Part shown: positions 45,001 through 47,221 of the stretch, one piece after another
Layout: each line of letters opens with the position of its first letter
How positions within the stretch are numbered: position 1 is the stretch's first letter
NCBI GenBank assembly: GCA_002491945.1
Contig: DKWX01000044.1
Location: 1-47,221, forward strand
Source of the DNA: Porphyromonadaceae bacterium UBA7141
GTDB taxonomy: Bacteria; Bacteroidota; Bacteroidia; Bacteroidales; Muribaculaceae
Length of the DNA stretch: 47,221 nucleotides
Reading direction: 5' to 3'
Made by a program: the position numbers and the translations under genes
Notes under the pieces: generated by a model
Told to the model about the DNA's origin: nothing
Seen by the model: only the letters and a program-made list of their open reading frames with translations
Databases searched by the model: none

Positions 45001-45668
45001 TTATCCAGACTCTCTCCTATATTACACAACATGCCGAACACCCCCTTGCTCCGCGAGGATGACTCGCGGCGCTGAAAGAGATTCCAGTTGTTTTCGCCTT
45101 TACTGTTGGATGTGTCAATAAGTCGGCTGATCCAATACCGCACATCGACATCGGCTGAACCGTGGGCCACATCCTCCACAAGACTGTAGGCCGCCAGACG
45201 TGCAAGATATTTGAAGTCAATCACCACCTGATATGAATCCGGGAGTTCGGATTCATATGCGAATGTGCGCAATATATTCTGAAAGAAGGCATCAATGGTG
45301 GATATGTTGAAATCGGAATATTCATACAGCAGCTGATGCAACGCCTCGCGACAGGCCTCGCTCACTTCCCCGGCCGATGCGGCATATTCCTTCATGAAAT
45401 CTTCCATATAATCCGGAAGCCGTCCGCCGGGTTCGGGATAGGCAAGCTGATAGAGTTTGCTTACTATCCGCTCTTTCATCTCATTGGTGGCCTTATTGGT
45501 GAATGTCACCGCAAGTATATGCTGCACTGAATCGGCGAGTTCGGGCATAGTGCGCAGACGACGCACTGTCGAGCCTTGCTCTTTGATAGATATAAGAAGT
45601 CCTATGTATCTGCGTGTCAGCGTGTAGGTCTTGCCTGAGCCGGCTGAGGCGCGCTGTAATGTCAACAT
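42033..45668 (-). CDS. UvrD/RecB-like helicase-nuclease (AddA-like)
   Basis: 1211 residues from the ATG at 45668 (MLTLQRASAGSGKTYTLTRR). The open frame runs 33 codons further upstream, but that part is repeat copy B, so the internal start is preferred. Superfamily 1 motifs: Walker A ASAGSGKT, DEFQDTS (motif II), GDAKQSIYRFR (III), NWRS (IV), MTIHKSKGLEFE (V), VAMTRAVSEMYI (VI). The last 120 residues hold a PD-(D/E)xK-type nuclease with VVIDYKFGD. It probably acts in double-strand break end processing. The AddB-like partner often found beside it is not in the adjoining sequence. Confidence 0.9.
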   Translation of the reverse strand: MLTLQRASAGSGKTYTLTRRYIGLLISIKEQGSTVRRLRTMPELADSVQHILAVTFTNKATNEMKERIVSKLYQLAYPEPGGRLPDYMEDFMKEYAASAGEVSEACREALHQLLYEYSDFNISTIDAFFQNILRTFAYESELPDSYQVVIDFKYLARLAAYSLVEDVAHGSADVDVRYWISRLIDTSNSKGENNWNLFQRRESSSRSKGVFGMLCNIGESLDKPELEQEIKTIDEFLASGMTLRQSAQEINDLLENLAADLFARLVAAANDMKDKYKAHGELETLLPGKTTTLKFLDAVTDATASPLNDSFKFKIQASHVASGLKVAERKKLECLRPVYEALADAYAGWREFIDGEELGCWRIFEKELPSVALMETMRKRVNDFLTDNDAMKLADTNSMIRRIIADDDVPFIYERLGTRLNHFLVDEFQDTSLLQWENFLPLLRESESHGHDNLIIGDAKQSIYRFRSAEPTLITDIVPSAFPGLEERGFSVAENSNWRSRQKVVKFNNLLFRRLSARLGERIASLYSNTVQLPRSREEQEGYVEVNFYDRNFIAPDLEEDAVDDDTAPDATGGKVPPRIVERIGCLITSMLRRGYRQKEIAVLVNTRAAGKEVIAGLMDYNRTLGAEDAPLQFVSEDSLTLDSSGAVNSVVECFRLIQRSVEGYRPAPSVAKEQGRPSDVNWSEISNNFRFFTARHQDMPLPERLEKFFADGLSDTLIDDMIAGMQAITLPSLTEALAELFTTEEQRRLEAPFLAAFQDAVLDYCETNPTDIGSMLRWWDTSGHNISINSPEDTDAINVMTIHKSKGLEFECVILPDIDINLEPGSETLWVDVPDTLTYASLLPKRLPVRLNAEKAASTPWSTVFARERHDAQVDQINKAYVAMTRAVSEMYIFLQAPFTSESVQNVAAAADGRIVEPQLIEKKIVTSRMRHHLYEICRDADESIAMIAAQEDVAEVEISESEMLPGAGEITHGDDVWCFRYGTPLADVPAALCRSRATKGEVTEQREIECYYVNSDREILKFHPEHTPYVSDVADEDRIDPRSEGSLKHAVLELVEKESDLHRALERLRGRGIITRKVMRRYEAELSEALASVRETGWFDGSHKVLNERPMLRRGLKMKRPDRVMISPEGDAVVIDYKFGDDTNKSEHHRQVGEYIGWMRAMGCYRSVRGYLWYVKKGEVAEVTRSISPEESRRNAAASRLRSGEEQKG

Positions 45669-45689
45669 GATGCTGTAAGAATAATAAGC

Positions 45690-45900
45690 AAGTAAGTGTT
45701 CAAATTCACACGATAAGTAAGTGTTCAAATTTGACCTATAGCATTTAAAAGGGAATCTTTTATACAATCTGCGACTTCTTTTTTTGCCGGTTCCGGCTTG
45801 TCGTTCAATCGAATATGTCTATATTCTCCTTCACTCCGCGCCGGAGTCGACTAAAAAAAACAAGCCCGCACATCGTATGAAATAAATTTGGACACTTACT
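45690..45900 (-). repeat. Palindromic repeat family, copy B (full length)
   Basis: The core is 45721-45895, again 175 bp, between GTGTTCAAATTTGA and ATAAATTTGGACAC, in the opposite orientation to copy A. Shared blocks include CTTTTATACAATCTGCG, the central GAATATGTCTATATTC and CTCCTTCACTCCGCGCCGGAG. An extra terminal repeat (AAGTAAGTGTTCAAATT, 45690-45706) lies between it and the helicase start. The rest of the 45669-46032 gap holds no gene. Confidence 0.8.
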
Positions 45901-46032
45901 CGGATTTTATGCAGTGATACAAGTGAAAAGAAAGGCAGGCGATATCAATCCCGGTGCAGGAGATGATATCGCACGACATATCGGAGTCCCGCCATGACCG
46001 GAGGACTCCTGACCGACATATGCCCAAAGAGT

Positions 46033-46404
46033 TCAGACGCCTTTTACCTTATACCCCATTGAACGGAGCATCTCGGCGGCCTGCTGGCGGCGGTCGCCTT
46101 GCAGCAGTATCTCACCCCCACGCGCCGAGCCGCCGCATCCCATGCGTTGCTTGAGTGCACGCGCCGTGGCCAAAGCCCCGGAGTCATCGTTATCAAACCC
46201 TTCGATAATCGTGGCCGGCTTCCCGGAACGCCCTTTTTTCTCGTAGAATATACGCAGAGTGCGGGCTGATGCAGCAGCGCCGCCCCCGGCTGTATCGCCA
46301 GCGGGGACGGCGGAATCTGGAGCATCTGCGGATGAATCAGCTCCTTCGGCAGACGGAAGACTCCCTTTAAGTGCCGACAGAGCATCCTTCCAGTCGTGTG
46401 TCAT
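46033..46404 (-). CDS. yciH: SUI1/YciH family translation initiation factor-like protein
   Basis: 123 residues from the ATG at 46404 (MTHDWKDALSALKGSL); a frame 35 codons longer would overlap the HU gene and is rejected. A Ser/Ala/Asp-rich linker (about 15-50) leads to the SUI1 domain (TLRIFYEKKGRSGKPATIIE and ALKQRMGCGGSARGGEILLQ). Bacterial YciH binds the ribosome and may affect initiation fidelity. It starts 13 bp after the HU stop. Confidence 0.9.
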   Translation of the reverse strand: MTHDWKDALSALKGSLPSAEGADSSADAPDSAVPAGDTAGGGAAASARTLRIFYEKKGRSGKPATIIEGFDNDDSGALATARALKQRMGCGGSARGGEILLQGDRRQQAAEMLRSMGYKVKGV

Positions 46405-46417
46405 GACGCGATGCGGA

Positions 46418-46681
46418 TTATTTGCCCAGGGCGTCTGCGGGTTTGAATTTACAGCTCTTGCGGGCTGCGATTGTGATTTTCTCTTTTGTGCGGGGATTGA
46501 TGCCTTCACGCTCAGGCTTCTCTACCATTGAGAATGTGCCGAAGCCGATCAGCTGCACCTTGTCGTCGTTGACCAGTGCCTCGGCGATTGATTCGAGCAC
46601 TGCATCTACAGCGGCCTTGGCATCTACTTTGTTGAGGTTTGCCTTGGCAGCTACCTCGTTGATAAGTTCTGTCTTGTTCAT
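46418..46681 (-). CDS. hup: HU-family DNA-binding protein
   Basis: 87 residues beginning MNKTELINEVAAKANLNKVD, with the GFGTFSMVEKPEREGINPRT arm segment and ITIAARKSCKFKPADALGK at the end; a standard HU dimeric nucleoid protein. It heads an operon with yciH. A perfect promoter lies 220 bp upstream, leaving an unusually long untranslated leader. Confidence 0.96.
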   Translation of the reverse strand: MNKTELINEVAAKANLNKVDAKAAVDAVLESIAEALVNDDKVQLIGFGTFSMVEKPEREGINPRTKEKITIAARKSCKFKPADALGK

Positions 46682-46901
46682 AATGATATTTATATATTAC
46701 TCTATGTCGTTGTTTGAATACCCCTGATCGGACATCTGATGAAGCACGGCAGGCAAGCTACGGGGCATCGTAAATTGTGCTGCATTGCCAACTCGTTTTT
46801 TTCATCTCCGGCTATGCCGGATGACTATGGGTGTTATTAATATAACCCCCGAACTCCCCGAATAGTTACGCCCTTACAGAGGCTATGGGGATAATGAAAA
46901 G

Positions 46902-46932
46902 CAAAATTAGCCATAAATCTCACATTTACAAA
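46902..46932 (-). promoter_or_regulatory. Promoter of hup-yciH
   Basis: On the minus strand TTTG (46929-46932), 19 bp, TAATTTTG (46902-46909). The leader of about 210 nt (46682-46895) contains a TCCGGC/GCCGGA hairpin near 46815-46830 and no ORF of note. Confidence 0.7.
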
Positions 46933-47104
46933 CTAATTTTGGGATTTTCTTAAAAATCACTCTGTCATTCTTACTTATATTCTTATTCCTCACATTTGAT
47001 ATACACCACTGTCAGACATACCCACATCAGATTTTCAGCCTCTATGCCCAATGTTCACATTTACTTACAGTACAGCCGATTTGCTTGATTTTTTTTAAAA
47101 AAAT

Positions 47105-47136
47105 TTTGGCAAACCCGATTTATTTTCATAATTTCG
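47105..47136 (+). promoter_or_regulatory. Promoter of the gene running off the right edge
   Basis: TTTG (47105-47108), 20 bp, TAATTTCG (47129-47136), one base off the -7 consensus. Confidence 0.55.
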
Positions 47137-47190
47137 CAAACATACGTTTCACTATACAAGACCGACCATAAAAATCATTACCTAATTTTT

Positions 47191-47221
47191 ATGAATCTTC
47201 TTACGAAATATAACATATTCA
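47191..47221 (+). CDS. Start of an unidentified gene, cut by the window edge
   Basis: An ATG 55 bp after the promoter at 47105-47136 opens a frame (MNLLTKYNIF) that is still open at the last base. Ten codons are too few to identify it. Confidence 0.35.
   Translation, partial: MNLLTKYNIF

Noticed and set aside
45669..45767. Upstream ATG at 45767 as start of the helicase
   Set aside because: The additional 33 residues are translated repeat sequence; the Walker A motif follows the ATG at 45668 directly, as in homologues.
46405..46509. Longer start for the YciH-like gene
   Set aside because: It would run deep into the HU coding region in another frame; the ATG at 46404 sits 13 bp after the HU stop.

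Overview
The window looks like chromosomal DNA of a Bacteroidales bacterium, most likely Muribaculaceae (family inferred from overall character, not proven). Supporting signs: promoters of the Bacteroidota type (TTTG, 19-21 bp, TAnnTTTG) before many genes; few Shine-Dalgarno sites; str and S10 ribosomal genes fused without tuf; GldE, DUF4421, DUF4369, Porin_O_P and OMP_b-brl_3-type proteins; and an rpsU-xerC-hpf neighbourhood. No tRNA, rRNA, CRISPR array or transposase gene was seen.

Layout. (1) 1-2400, minus, visibly AT-richer than what follows: the 5' part of an outer-membrane beta-barrel/TonB-receptor-like gene, preceded by a self-contained unit encoding a 94-residue cysteine-rich peptide with a double-glycine leader, a candidate exported peptide or RiPP precursor. 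(2) 2574-13260, minus: rpsL-rpsG-fusA-rpsJ-rplC-rplD-rplW-rplB-rpsS-rplV-rpsC-rplP-rpmC-rpsQ-rplN-rplX-rplE-rpsN, from a strong promoter at 13252-13283 to an intrinsic terminator at 2574-2621. The usual continuation (rpsH, rplF, rplR, rpsE and so on) is missing; the peptide unit lies there instead. (3) 13.6-20.4 kb: a large secreted protein, a GlmU-like nucleotidyltransferase, a small unknown transcription unit, an Xaa-Pro aminopeptidase and a gamma-carbonic-anhydrase-like protein. (4) 20.6-28.9 kb, plus: rpsU, xerC, a TonB-receptor-like barrel, hpf, a sugar ketoisomerase/aminotransferase pair (fdtA-fdtB-like), mltG and a DUF4421 protein. (5) 29-38.4 kb: pnp (minus), then a DUF4369 lipoprotein, class A acid phosphatase, phosphate-selective-type porin, argS and a BAX-inhibitor-1 family protein (plus). 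(6) 38.5-46.7 kb, minus: a 57-residue membrane peptide, glycosyltransferase, phosphopantetheinyl transferase, gldE, an AddA-like helicase-nuclease, a YciH/SUI1 factor and HU. The last bases hold the start of a plus-strand gene behind a good promoter.

Two things stand out. One is the cysteine-rich double-glycine peptide next to the barrel gene, placed where the spc operon breaks. The other is a dispersed, roughly 175-bp, imperfectly palindromic repeat family with terminal inverted repeats GTGTTCAAATTTRA. Five copies (two full length, two truncated, one collapsed to a 35-bp palindrome) lie between 15.7 and 45.9 kb. Several abut gene starts, and the repeat ends read outward as TAAATTTG, matching the Bacteroidota -7 box, so they may act as portable promoters.
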